Assembly (NCBI GenBank): GCA_022510945.1
Contig: JAFLSK010000001.1
Location: 169,440 to 233,439 of the forward strand
Direction: 5' to 3'
DNA: 64,000 nt
Origin: Ruminococcus sp.
Lineage (GTDB): Bacteria; Bacillota; Clostridia; Oscillospirales; Acutalibacteraceae
Shown piece after piece: positions 26,042 through 33,770 of the stretch. Both the position numbers and the translations under genes were made by a program. The notes beneath the pieces are model-generated. The model did not search any database and had not been told where the DNA came from. It saw only the letters and a list, made by a program, of their open reading frames with translations. How positions within the stretch are numbered: the stretch's first letter is position 1; every line of letters begins with the position of its first letter.

Positions 26042-27549
26042 TAATCGACTCCTAAGGCAGATAATACATACTCGGGCATTTCGTCAACCTTTACTGTATC
26101 AGTAAATTTAACTTTCTTGTCCTTGAGGGACGCGAGCGGAGCCGGAATATCAACTCCTGTGATATCGTTAAGAAGGTCAACCATATCGAACTCGCTGTCA
26201 GGCAGCTGCTCGCTGTCGTTAACAGCTGTGAGGACGGACTTGGAGAACTTATAGGGGCTTGCTGTGGAAGCGATTACTGTGGGAGTATTGTCGCCTGTTT
26301 CAGATACATACTGACCGTACACGTTGATTGCAACGGCTGTGTGAGTATCGCAGAGGTAGCTCTGTTCCTTATACATCTCGGAGATTGTAGCCTGAGTCTG
26401 TTTATCATCGCAGTATCCGCCGTAGAATACGGAATTAATAGCAGCCTTTACCTCGGGTGTAACCTCATACTTACCGTCAGTCTTAAGAGCGGTCATCCAC
26501 TCTTTTGTTGTTACGTCGTTATCGCCGGAGAGCTTGTAGAGAAGTCTCTCGAGGTTTGACGAAACAAGAATGTCCATAGACGGTGAAATAGTTGTGTAGA
26601 ACTTGCGGTTCTTGTCATATACGCCGGTTTTAATGAAATCAGTAAGAACGTTGTTGGAGTTAGAAGCGCAGATAAACTTGTTTATCGGAAGTCCCATACA
26701 ACAAGCGTAGTAGGATGCGAGGATATTGCCAAAGTTACCAGTCGGAACTACGACGTTAATCTTGTCGCCGAGGTTAATTTTACCTGCATTAACAAGCTCG
26801 CAGTAGGACGCGATATAGTAAACAATCTGCGGTAAAAGTCTGCCCCAGTTAATAGAGTTTGCAGAACTGAACATCATATTGTTGGACTCAAGCTTTTCAA
26901 CGATTTCGCTTGTGGTAAAGATTTTCTTTACGCCGGTCTGCGCATCGTCGAAGTTACCCTCGATAGCACAAACCTTTACATTTGAGCCTTCCTGAGTGTT
27001 CATCTGATGCTTTTGCATCGGGCTTACGCCGTCAACAGGATAGAACACGATAATCTTCGTGTGGTCAACATCCTTAAAGCCCTCGAGCGCTGCCTTACCC
27101 GTATCGCCGGAAGTAGCAACAAGGATAACGGCGTCCTTGCCGTCGTTAGTCTTTTTGAGTGATTTGGTGAGAAGATGAGGCAAAATCTGAAGCGCCATAT
27201 CCTTAAATGCGCAGGTCGGACCGTGCCAAAGCTCGAGGATATTCACATCATTGCCATTGTATTTTTTGTAAGCAATCGGAGCGGGATTTTCACCGCCGAA
27301 CTTCTCAACTGTGTAAGCCTTTTCAACGCACTCGTCAATCTCCTCAGCTGTAAAATCAGAAAGGAAATCACCGAATACCTTTTTTGCTATCCCCTTATAA
27401 TCAAGAGCAAGCAGGCTTTTTAATGTCTCAAGGTCATACTTCGGGAGCTCCTGTGGAACAAAGAGACCTCCGTCCTTTGAAATACCCTGAGCGATTGCCT
27501 GAGAGGCGGATACAACCTCGTTTTTATTTTCTGTGCTGTTATACAACAT
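26041..27549 (-). CDS. thrC: Threonine synthase
   Basis: A 502-residue PLP enzyme that converts O-phosphohomoserine to threonine. Seen: the PLP lysine K116 in GPTCAFKDMALQ, the phosphate loop in ATSGDTGKAAL and NSINWGRLLPQ, all typical of the long (class II, E. coli/yeast-like) threonine synthase subgroup. Its start follows an AAAGGGTG site. It has a perfect-consensus promoter and no T-box or other leader, so no amino-acid-specific leader control is seen. hom and thrB are not in this window. Confidence 0.95.
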   Translation of the reverse strand: MLYNSTENKNEVVSASQAIAQGISKDGGLFVPQELPKYDLETLKSLLALDYKGIAKKVFGDFLSDFTAEEIDECVEKAYTVEKFGGENPAPIAYKKYNGNDVNILELWHGPTCAFKDMALQILPHLLTKSLKKTNDGKDAVILVATSGDTGKAALEGFKDVDHTKIIVFYPVDGVSPMQKHQMNTQEGSNVKVCAIEGNFDDAQTGVKKIFTTSEIVEKLESNNMMFSSANSINWGRLLPQIVYYIASYCELVNAGKINLGDKINVVVPTGNFGNILASYYACCMGLPINKFICASNSNNVLTDFIKTGVYDKNRKFYTTISPSMDILVSSNLERLLYKLSGDNDVTTKEWMTALKTDGKYEVTPEVKAAINSVFYGGYCDDKQTQATISEMYKEQSYLCDTHTAVAINVYGQYVSETGDNTPTVIASTASPYKFSKSVLTAVNDSEQLPDSEFDMVDLLNDITGVDIPAPLASLKDKKVKFTDTVKVDEMPEYVLSALGVD

Positions 27550-27583
27550 AAAATCACCCTTTCAGTTACTATCACAAATGTAT

Positions 27584-27612
27584 ATTATACTGTAAAATCT
27601 ACTATTTGTCAA
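27584..27612 (-). promoter_or_regulatory. Fully consensus sigma-A promoter of thrC
   Basis: TTGACA (27607-27612), 17-bp spacer, TATAAT (27584-27589): both hexamers match consensus exactly. The -35 box lies inside the last codons of the upstream dipeptidase gene. Confidence 0.88.
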
Positions 27613-28531
27613 AGTTTTCACAAAATTTGCGAGCATTTTCGAAGAATATCTTCCTCACAAGCGTTTCGTTGTAATTTTCCTTGAGAAAAAGCTCGTAAAT
27701 TTCGGGAATAGTGTCTACTCCTTTGATGTCATCAGGCAGAGTGCAACCGTCAAAATCTGCGCCCATAGCAAGGGTATCCTCGCCGCCGAGCGACAGAAAA
27801 TGCTCTGCGTGACGAATAATATCGAATTTACTCGCTTTATCCTCGTCGTTATTCAGAAAAGCTTTGTATAAGTTTAACCCAACGATACCTTTTCTTTTAA
27901 CAATTGCATTGAACTGCTCATCGGTAAGGTTGCGTTTTACGTTAGTGATTGTGCGCGAGTTCGAGTGAGTTGCGACTATAGGTCTTGTGGAATTATTGAG
28001 AACGTCGTAGAGAAGTCTATCGCTCGCGTGGGATACATCGACTGTGATTCTGTTTCTTTCGAGCTCTCTTATAACTTCAATGCCGAATTTTGTAATACCG
28101 TTGGAGTGAGTTACCTTTGCTCCGGCACCGAACTCATTTCGTCCGTTCCACGTCAACGTGACAAATTTTACGGAAAATTTGTTGAATAGTTCAATGTTAC
28201 TCAGCTTTCCTGCGAGTACCGACGCGTTTTCGACGGTAAAAATCGCGCCCTTTCCCCTGTTCTTTATTACATTATCTAAATCGTTGTAGGATTTAATTAT
28301 TTTAATATCAAACTTATTGCACTGCTCCACAAAGCGTTCGTGTGCCTTTACAAACATATCAGTCGCTCTGTCGCCACTGATTTCTTCGGGAACGCATATC
28401 GCGTAGCATTGGATATACGGTGCAATGTTGCGCGTCTTATAAGGAGTAATATGGAATTTCGGGTTGTCGATATCTGTGCCCTTTACCATTGACTCATAAA
28501 TTGTGTCGCAATGTAAATCAAAAAACTGCAT
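27602..28531 (-). CDS. Membrane dipeptidase-type (M19) zinc dipeptidase
   Basis: A 309-residue renal dipeptidase family protein. Seen: FDLHCDTIYE at the N-terminus (first zinc ligands H-x-D), the bridging glutamate in FTVENAS, histidines in VDVSHASD and VATHSNSR, and GADFDGCTLPDDI near the C-terminus. These form the binuclear zinc site that cleaves dipeptides, often with D-residues. No signal peptide is present, so it is cytosolic. The ATG at 28531 is chosen because a GGAGG site lies seven bases upstream; it overlaps the end of yraN by 14 bp. Confidence 0.92.
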   Translation of the reverse strand: MQFFDLHCDTIYESMVKGTDIDNPKFHITPYKTRNIAPYIQCYAICVPEEISGDRATDMFVKAHERFVEQCNKFDIKIIKSYNDLDNVIKNRGKGAIFTVENASVLAGKLSNIELFNKFSVKFVTLTWNGRNEFGAGAKVTHSNGITKFGIEVIRELERNRITVDVSHASDRLLYDVLNNSTRPIVATHSNSRTITNVKRNLTDEQFNAIVKRKGIVGLNLYKAFLNNDEDKASKFDIIRHAEHFLSLGGEDTLAMGADFDGCTLPDDIKGVDTIPEIYELFLKENYNETLVRKIFFENARKFCENFDK

Positions 28532-28898
28532 AGTCGCCCTCCTGCCAAAAGGCATTTTTCAGGTAGTTTATGCTCATTTCACCCTCATTGTTCACGATTA
28601 CCTCAGCTACATCAAAGCGCGGCTGTTTTGAAGTTTTATGCGACTGCATATAATAGCTTGCAGTTTTTAGAAGCCTTTGCTGTTTCTTTTTGTCGACAGA
28701 GTATCTCGGCTCAAGCATCTGTCCTTCCTGCCTTGTCTTAACTTCGACGAAAAGGATAAATTCCTTGTTCTCAGCTATAATATCAATTTCGCCTGATTTG
28801 CAGCTGAAATTGCGCGTAATAATTTTACATTTATTCTTTTTAAGAAATTTAACAGCAAATTCTTCGCCCTTGTCGCCCTTTATTCTTTTATAATTCAT
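28518..28898 (-). CDS. YraN/UPF0102 family endonuclease-like protein
   Basis: A 126-residue protein of the UPF0102 family. Seen: GDKGEEFAVKFLKKN, then the restriction-endonuclease-like core E-x(n)-D-x(n)-E-x-K (SGEIDIIAENKEFILFVEVKTR). The fold is that of Holliday-junction or restriction nucleases, but the biological role is not established. It lies directly after rnhB, the common position in Firmicutes (rplS-lepB-rbgA-rnhB-yraN). Confidence 0.93.
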   Translation of the reverse strand: MNYKRIKGDKGEEFAVKFLKKNKCKIITRNFSCKSGEIDIIAENKEFILFVEVKTRQEGQMLEPRYSVDKKKQQRLLKTASYYMQSHKTSKQPRFDVAEVIVNNEGEMSINYLKNAFWQEGDYAVF

Positions 28899-28904
28899 AG
28901 TGTG

Positions 28905-29504
28905 CTATTTAAGAATCTTTCCGAGAAAGCTCATACGATGAATCTCACACGGACCGTATTGCAGTAATGCGTCTCTGTGAAGTTTTGTGCCGTAGCCCTT
29001 GTGTTTTTCAAAGCCATACTGCGGATATTTTTCTGCGTATTCTGAACAGAGTCTGTCTCGGCTGACCTTTGCGAGTATTGACGCTGCGGCGATTGACATA
29101 GACTTAGCGTCGCCCTTTATAACGTACTCGCACGGGATATTTAAAGGCGGCAGCCTGTTACCGTCTATAAGCGCGTAATCCGCTTTGACATTTAGACCCT
29201 CTACGGCCCTTTTCATAGCGAGCATAGTAGCGTTTAAAATATTCATTTCCTCAATTTCCTCAACCGTAGCAAATGCGATTGAATACGCTAAAGCCTGCTC
29301 CTTGATTACATCAAACAAAGTCTCGCGTTTTTTTTCGCTAAGCTTTTTCGAGTCGTTAACACCTTCAATAATCTGATTTTCGTAGAGTATGACAGCGGCG
29401 GCGCATACAGGTCCCGCGAGCGGTCCGCGGCCTGCTTCGTCAACTCCGCAAATATAATGGAACCCCTTGTTTTTGACCTCATTCTCATATTGTAACCAAT
29501 CCAT
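28905..29504 (-). CDS. rnhB: Ribonuclease HII
   Basis: A 199-residue enzyme that cuts RNA in RNA-DNA hybrids and removes single ribonucleotides from DNA. Seen: the first catalytic pair D22-E23 in [13 protein letters not shown], further acidic residue in ALIDGNRLP, and the [17 protein letters not shown] motif with its carboxylates. Length is normal. The start follows GAGGTG. It lies between rbgA and yraN in the conserved order. Confidence 0.96.
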   Translation of the reverse strand: MDWLQYENEVKNKGFHYICGVDEAGRGPLAGPVCAAAVILYENQIIEGVNDSKKLSEKKRETLFDVIKEQALAYSIAFATVEEIEEMNILNATMLAMKRAVEGLNVKADYALIDGNRLPPLNIPCEYVIKGDAKSMSIAAASILAKVSRDRLCSEYAEKYPQYGFEKHKGYGTKLHRDALLQYGPCEIHRMSFLGKILK

Positions 29505-29506
29505 AA

Positions 29507-30376
29507 CTACACCTCGGGGTATTCAAGAGTGATATAACCGAATTTTCCGTCGCGGTATTCGTCCATAACGAGATTTGCCGCTCGCTCGGTATCTATTTCG
29601 CCTCCCGAAATGAGCATACCTCTTTTCCTGCCTATAAGCTGCAACAGCTCATAACCGTCCTTACCCTCGATATCACTTTCATCAAGTTTAAACCTCGAGA
29701 GAAATTCAGGCGTTACATTCTCCTTGATAAGCTCAAGGAAGTTAACTGCGAGTAGTTCTATATCGAGGATATTATCCTTAATAGCGCCTGTAAACGCTAA
29801 ATGTTCGCCCACGGTCTGGTCATCAAACTTAGGCCAAAGAACACCCGGAGTATCAAGCATTTCTAAGTCCTTGGAGATTGTGTACCACTGATTGCCGCGT
29901 GTTACACCGGGTCTGTCCTCAACCTTGGCACGGGTTTGTTTCGAAACTCTGTTAATAAACGAGGATTTCCCGACGTTTGGAATACCTACAATCATAATCC
30001 TCAGTATAGGATTTTTGATACCCTTCGCCTGTTGTGCCTTAAACTTGTCCTCTAAGATTTTTCTGACAGAAGGAATGAACTGATTCAACCCTTTTCCGCT
30101 TTTGCAATCTACCGGAAGGGCGAGTATGCCCTGTTTATTATAGTAGCTGACCCATTTCGTGGTTGCAGCTCTGTTCGCCTTATCGCACTTATTCAGAAGC
30201 ACAAGCTTGGGTTTGTTTTGAATAAGCTCTGACAAATCGGGGTTACTGCTGCTTATGGGTATTCTCGCATCTATTATCTCAACAACAACGTCAATTAGCT
30301 TTAAACTCGCTTGAATCTGTCGCTTGGTTTTGGTCATATGACCGGGGAACCACTGTATGTACTGTTTTTCGCTCAT
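29507..30376 (-). CDS. rbgA: Ribosome biogenesis GTPase RbgA (YlqF)
   Basis: A 289-residue circularly permuted GTPase required for 50S maturation. The permuted order is visible: G4 NKCD (62-65) comes before G1 GIPNVGKSS (131-139) and G3 DTPG (175-178). The N-terminus has QWFPGHM, the family signature. The start MSEKQY is chosen because GGTGAT precedes it; the longer open frame upstream would run through the terminator hairpin and promoter. It begins a unit with rnhB and yraN, and its promoter is embedded in the lepB terminator. Confidence 0.95.
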   Translation of the reverse strand: MSEKQYIQWFPGHMTKTKRQIQASLKLIDVVVEIIDARIPISSSNPDLSELIQNKPKLVLLNKCDKANRAATTKWVSYYNKQGILALPVDCKSGKGLNQFIPSVRKILEDKFKAQQAKGIKNPILRIMIVGIPNVGKSSFINRVSKQTRAKVEDRPGVTRGNQWYTISKDLEMLDTPGVLWPKFDDQTVGEHLAFTGAIKDNILDIELLAVNFLELIKENVTPEFLSRFKLDESDIEGKDGYELLQLIGRKRGMLISGGEIDTERAANLVMDEYRDGKFGYITLEYPEV

Positions 30377-30391
30377 ATAATCACCACATTC

Positions 30392-30430
30392 TAAAAGAAA
30401 ACTCACATCTATTATAAAACAGATGTGAGT
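30392..30430 (-). terminator. Intrinsic terminator of lepB
   Basis: On the minus strand a perfect 10-bp stem ACTCACATCT / AGATGTGAGT (30421-30430 and 30401-30410) with loop GTTTTATAAT is followed by TTTTCTTTT. It ends the rplS-lepB transcript only 25 bp before the rbgA ATG. Confidence 0.88.
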
Positions 30431-30439
30431 ATTTAACAA
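30411..30439 (-). promoter_or_regulatory. rbgA promoter embedded in the lepB terminator
   Basis: TTGTTA (30434-30439), 17-bp spacer and perfect TATAAT (30411-30416) on the minus strand. The -10 box is the loop of the terminator hairpin and the 5' arm is in the spacer, so a transcript starting near 30404 lacks the 5' arm and cannot be terminated there. Confidence 0.72.
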
Positions 30440-30454
30440 CAGAATATATAAAAT

Positions 30455-31057
30455 TTATCCGAGAAATTTCATATCCGTAAACGGAAATACGACGCATCTC
30501 GCCTTGCCGATTATGTCATTTACATCAATCAGACCGATTTTTCTGGAGCGACTGTCCATAGAAACACCGCGGTTATCACCCATTACGAAAACTTTACCTT
30601 CGGGAACTACCGACGGAATTTCGTTGTCGCCGGCGAGGGTTTTACTCTTGATGTACGGCTCGTCAATAACAACGCCGTTTACTTTTACTTCGCCTGTATC
30701 GAAATTGATATCGAGGCTCTCGCCCTCGGTCGCGATAACACGCTTGATAATCGGTTCGGAATAAACTGCTCCGTGGCTGATGACAACAATATCGCCGTCC
30801 TTAGGAGTGTATAAGAAGTTAGTTATAATAACCTTATCGCCGCCCTTGAGCGTGTCGAGCATAGACGGGCCGCTTACGTCAACAAGCCTTAAGAAAAACG
30901 TCAGTATAACAACTACAACAGCAACGGCAAACACAAGCGAGTGTACCCACTCGTAGATTCCCGCAGCGCCCTCTGACTTCTTGAGGTGAATTGTTCTCGG
31001 CTCTTTTCTGCCTTTTTTAGTTGTATTTTCTGTATTCACTAAATCTTTTGAATCCAT
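30455..31057 (-). CDS. lepB: Signal peptidase I
   Basis: A 200-residue type I signal peptidase. Seen: a cytoplasmic basic N-terminus, one membrane anchor at about residues 38-60, catalytic serine S65 in GPSMLDTL, general-base lysine K105 in IIKRVIATEG, and the box E motif GDNRGVSMDSR (160-170). It cleaves signal peptides on the outer face of the membrane. It follows rplS across a terminator and precedes rbgA, as in B. subtilis-like gene order. Confidence 0.95.
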   Translation of the reverse strand: MDSKDLVNTENTTKKGRKEPRTIHLKKSEGAAGIYEWVHSLVFAVAVVVVILTFFLRLVDVSGPSMLDTLKGGDKVIITNFLYTPKDGDIVVISHGAVYSEPIIKRVIATEGESLDINFDTGEVKVNGVVIDEPYIKSKTLAGDNEIPSVVPEGKVFVMGDNRGVSMDSRSRKIGLIDVNDIIGKARCVVFPFTDMKFLG

Positions 31058-31075
31058 ATTAACACCTTTGCTTAA

Positions 31076-31102
31076 AGTAAAAAAGGGACTTAATAGTCCC
31101 CT
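31076..31102 (-). terminator. Intrinsic terminator of rplS
   Basis: On the minus strand a GGGACT / AGTCCC stem with ATTA loop is followed by TTTTTTAC. It separates rplS from lepB; no clear promoter lies between, so lepB probably depends on partial readthrough, lowering its expression relative to the ribosomal protein. Confidence 0.8.
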
Positions 31103-31110
31103 TGATTACT

Positions 31111-31452
31111 TTAGATGAGTTCCTTAACCTTGGCAGCCTTACCAACGCGATCGCGCAGATAATAGAGCTTAGCTCTTCTGACTTTACCGCGACGAACAAC
31201 TTCTACGTTCTTAACGTTAGGTGAATGAACAGGGAAAACTCTTTCAACACCAACGCCGTAAGCTACACGTCTTACAGTAAATGTCTCGGCTACGCCTGAA
31301 CCTCTCTTGGCAATAACTGTGCCTTCGAACATCTGGATTCTCTCTCTCTGACCCTCGCGAATGTTTACGGATACCTTTACAGTATCACCAACACTAAACT
31401 GAGGAGCCTCTGCCTTTACGGAATCGGCAGCGATTGTCTTTAATGCGTCCAT
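31111..31452 (-). CDS. rplS: 50S ribosomal protein L19
   Basis: A 113-residue ribosomal protein at the 30S-50S interface. Seen: [35 protein letters not shown] and the C-terminal [20 protein letters not shown], both highly conserved. The start [11 protein letters not shown] follows a perfect AGGAGG; a longer frame upstream lies in the structured leader and is not coding. It has its own promoter and leader and ends at a terminator. Confidence 0.97.
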   Translation of the reverse strand: MDALKTIAADSVKAEAPQFSVGDTVKVSVNIREGQRERIQMFEGTVIAKRGSGVAETFTVRRVAYGVGVERVFPVHSPNVKNVEVVRRGKVRRAKLYYLRDRVGKAAKVKELI

Positions 31453-31572
31453 TTTGAACCTCCTATAAAATTCAGATATTCGTACATTCATAATGCAGAG
31501 GACTATCCGCTTCAAATTACGGCTGAAAGCCGCCCCTTGAACCCCATTACATAAGTAACGGTATCCAAATGC
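31453..31572 (-). promoter_or_regulatory. Structured rplS leader (candidate L19 autoregulatory leader)
   Basis: About 120 nt of 5' UTR fold into at least three hairpins on the minus strand: CCGTTAC/GTAATGG, a stem TTCAA..TTGAA enclosing CGGCT-TTC-AGCCG, and a third CATT/AATG element near the SD. Firmicutes rplS genes are known to have an L19 leader; assignment here rests on position and pairing, not on a covariance search. Confidence 0.65.
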
Positions 31573-31578
31573 CTAAAT

Positions 31579-31607
31579 ATCATATCACATACGGATATAA
31601 AATGCAA
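31579..31607 (-). promoter_or_regulatory. Sigma-A promoter of rplS
   Basis: TTGCAT (31602-31607), 17-bp spacer, TATGAT (31579-31584) on the minus strand, placing the start near 31572 at the head of the structured leader. Confidence 0.78.
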
Positions 31608-31630
31608 GTGTTTTTTCTTAAAAAGGAAAA

Positions 31631-32554
31631 TTATTTGCTAAGGTTTTCAAGCTTTGAGAGAAATTTCCGGAAATATTCAGGAAGTTGCGATACGAATTCC
31701 ATATACTCCCCTGTGGAAGGATGAATAAATCCTATTTTGCGCGCGTGAAGGCACTGTCCATCAAAGTTCGTCTTTTCTCTCTTGTTCCCATACACATCAT
31801 CTCCCGATACGGGATGTCCGATATACGCCATATGAACTCGTATCTGGTGAGTCCTGCCCGTTTCGAGAATACATCTAATATGTGTATAGCCGTTGTATCT
31901 CGCTATGACCTCATAGTGGGTGACGGCGGTTTTTGAGTTTCTGTCGGTTACGGTCATCCTTTTGCGGTCGATATGATGTCTACCTATTGGAGCGTCAACC
32001 GTTCCCCTGTCATCTTTTATGTTGCCGATTACAACAGCCTCGTATTCGCGGGTAAAGCTGTGCTCTTTTATCTGCTCAGCAAGGTGCTTATGCGCCTTAT
32101 CGTTTTTTGCAACAATTAGCAGACCGCTCGTGTTTTTGTCAATCCTGTGCACGATACCGGGGCGTAAAACTCCGTTAATACCGGAGAGATTATCCTTGCA
32201 ATGGTACATCAGCGCATTAACAAGAGTACCCTCGTAGTTACCCGGTGCCGGGTGAACAACCATACCCTTCGGCTTGTTTACAACAAGTAAATCATCATCT
32301 TCAAAGACAATATCAAGCGGTATATTTTCTGCCTTAGCCTCATATTCCACGGGGTCGGGTACGGTAACCTCTATGTCGTCGCCTTCTTTTAGCTTATAAT
32401 TTTTTGCAGTAGTCTTATTATTTATAATCACATTGCCGCTTTCAATTAAACCGACTATTGCTGAGCGAGTGATATCTTCAAACATTTCGCTCAGATATTT
32501 GTCAACTCTTATTCCGGCACTTTCGCTGTCAGCTTTAAAGCAAAACTTATCCAT
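31631..32554 (-). CDS. rluD: RluA/RluD family 23S rRNA pseudouridine synthase
   Basis: A 307-residue pseudouridine synthase with an N-terminal S4 RNA-binding domain (IRVDKYLSEMFEDITRSAIVGLIESGNVIINN) and catalytic aspartate D139 in HRIDKNTSGLL, followed by HQIRVHMAYIGHPVSGDDVYG. It most resembles RluD/YlyB, which modifies helix 69 of 23S rRNA; exact sites are inferred. It overlaps the end of lspA by 8 bp, matching the lspA-ylyB order in Bacillus. A second RluA-type enzyme is encoded at 45.5 kb. Confidence 0.93.
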   Translation of the reverse strand: MDKFCFKADSESAGIRVDKYLSEMFEDITRSAIVGLIESGNVIINNKTTAKNYKLKEGDDIEVTVPDPVEYEAKAENIPLDIVFEDDDLLVVNKPKGMVVHPAPGNYEGTLVNALMYHCKDNLSGINGVLRPGIVHRIDKNTSGLLIVAKNDKAHKHLAEQIKEHSFTREYEAVVIGNIKDDRGTVDAPIGRHHIDRKRMTVTDRNSKTAVTHYEVIARYNGYTHIRCILETGRTHQIRVHMAYIGHPVSGDDVYGNKREKTNFDGQCLHARKIGFIHPSTGEYMEFVSQLPEYFRKFLSKLENLSK

Positions 32555-33026
32555 TGCTTATATCCTTTTTATCCTTATTAAACCAGCTTGAGAAAAAGAG
32601 AAGATAGATAACCATAATCGCAGCACCTATGGTAATACAGTAATCGGCAAAGTTGCATACCGGCGGGAAAAAACTCACGCTCAGGTAGTCAACAACAAAG
32701 CCGTAGAATATCCTGTCGATAAGATTGCCTATGCCTCCACCGATAATTAAAATCACTGCAATATTAAACAACTTGCTGTTTACTCTGTACTTAAATAGAA
32801 CAAATATAATCAAAGCGATAATAATCAGAGTAAAGAGAATAAAAATCCACCTTGCATTTGAAAGCATACCGAATGCAGCGCCTCTGTTTTCAACATATGT
32901 GAGCGAAAACAATCCGGGTATTACCTCGACAGTTGAAATGGGCTTGAGGTTTTCTACTACAAGGTATTTTATAAGCTGGTCAATACCTGCAAGCAGAATT
33001 GACAGAATAATAATTAAATATGGCAT
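32547..33026 (-). CDS. lspA: Lipoprotein signal peptidase (signal peptidase II)
   Basis: A 159-residue aspartyl protease with four membrane helices that removes signal peptides from diacylglyceryl prolipoproteins. Seen: ENRGAAFGML, GGGIGNLIDRIFYGFVVDYL with catalytic D113, and the second catalytic D128 in NFADYCITIG. The ATG at 33026 is preferred to the GTG two codons upstream because GAGGTG lies five bases before it. It lies immediately after the divIVA terminator, where a promoter overlaps the hairpin. Confidence 0.95.
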   Translation of the reverse strand: MPYLIIILSILLAGIDQLIKYLVVENLKPISTVEVIPGLFSLTYVENRGAAFGMLSNARWIFILFTLIIIALIIFVLFKYRVNSKLFNIAVILIIGGGIGNLIDRIFYGFVVDYLSVSFFPPVCNFADYCITIGAAIMVIYLLFFSSWFNKDKKDISNG

Positions 33027-33035
33027 CAGCACACC

Positions 33036-33072
33036 TCAAAGAAAAATCGGTGTAAACTTTGCTACACCGATT
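33036..33072 (-). terminator. Intrinsic terminator of the miaB-divIVA operon
   Basis: On the minus strand a perfect 10-bp stem AATCGGTGTA / TACACCGATT (33063-33072 and 33045-33054) is followed by TTTTCTTT. It closes the long operon 10 bp before the lspA SD. Confidence 0.87.
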
Positions 33073-33098
33073 ATAAACTCAGAATATGTATCAGTCAG
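33070..33098 (-). promoter_or_regulatory. lspA promoter overlapping the divIVA terminator
   Basis: CTGACT (33093-33098), 17-bp spacer and perfect TATAAT (33070-33075) on the minus strand. The -35 box covers the divIVA stop codon; the -10 box touches the foot of the terminator stem, so the start near 33063 falls at the end of the 5' arm. Confidence 0.65.
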
Positions 33099-33768
33099 CG
33101 TCTACGTCGTAGTTCTCGCCGAACTTAAGATCGCTGAATTTGGAATCGTCTGTCTTAACATACTCAACCGCGTCTGATGTCACCGGTTCAAAAGTATCGT
33201 CAGCAGTCTCAACCTCAACAGCGGGCTCTTCCACGGTCTCAACAGGAGCGGGCTCCTCCTCTACGGGAGTTGTGGGATAAGCTTTGTCGAGCTCTTCCTG
33301 TTTTCTTGCAACTACTGCGTCTGTAGGAAGGTCGTTAAGGGACTTAATATGGCTGTTGTAAACTGACTCGAGTTCTTTACGGAGAGAAACAGAATCGCTC
33401 TTTAACTTGAGATAAATCTCTTTCTGCTTTGCTGTTGTTGCATTTGCATCCTTAAGTATTGCCTGAGCCTTAGCCTCAGCATCAGCAACAATTTGTGCAG
33501 CCTTAGCGTTCGCTTCTTTGATAGACGCGTCAGCCACTCTCTGAGAGGAAAGAAGTGCATTTCTTACTGTTTCCTCGTCGGCGCGGTACTGCTCTACTCG
33601 TGTTGCAAGAATATCCATTTTTCTGATTAAATCAGACTTTTCCTTCTTTAATTGTTCGAAAGAAACGATTACCTCGTCGATAAACGCATCAACGTCTTCT
33701 CCTCTGTAGCCTCTGCCCTTTCTAAAGGAAATGTCCTTAATCTCATCGATAGTTAACATTTTATACAC
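33091..33768 (-). CDS. divIVA: DivIVA domain-containing cell division protein
   Basis: A 225-residue peripheral membrane protein that binds curved membrane at septum and poles. Seen: the N-terminal lipid-binding domain (LTIDEIKDISFRKGRGYRGEDVDAFIDEV), a long coiled coil to about residue 150, then an acidic Pro/Glu/Val-rich linker and a distinct end motif SDLKFGENYD. The coiled coil contains Ala-rich heptads. It is the last gene of the operon that begins with miaB. The low-complexity linker and conserved-looking tail suggest a partner-docking peptide (inference). Confidence 0.93.
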   Translation of the reverse strand: MYKMLTIDEIKDISFRKGRGYRGEDVDAFIDEVIVSFEQLKKEKSDLIRKMDILATRVEQYRADEETVRNALLSSQRVADASIKEANAKAAQIVADAEAKAQAILKDANATTAKQKEIYLKLKSDSVSLRKELESVYNSHIKSLNDLPTDAVVARKQEELDKAYPTTPVEEEPAPVETVEEPAVEVETADDTFEPVTSDAVEYVKTDDSKFSDLKFGENYDVDAD

Positions 33769-33770
33769 TC

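Noticed and set aside
31453-31515. Longer N-terminal extension of L19
   Set aside because: The extra codons fall in the structured leader, before a perfect AGGAGG and the conserved MDALKTI start.
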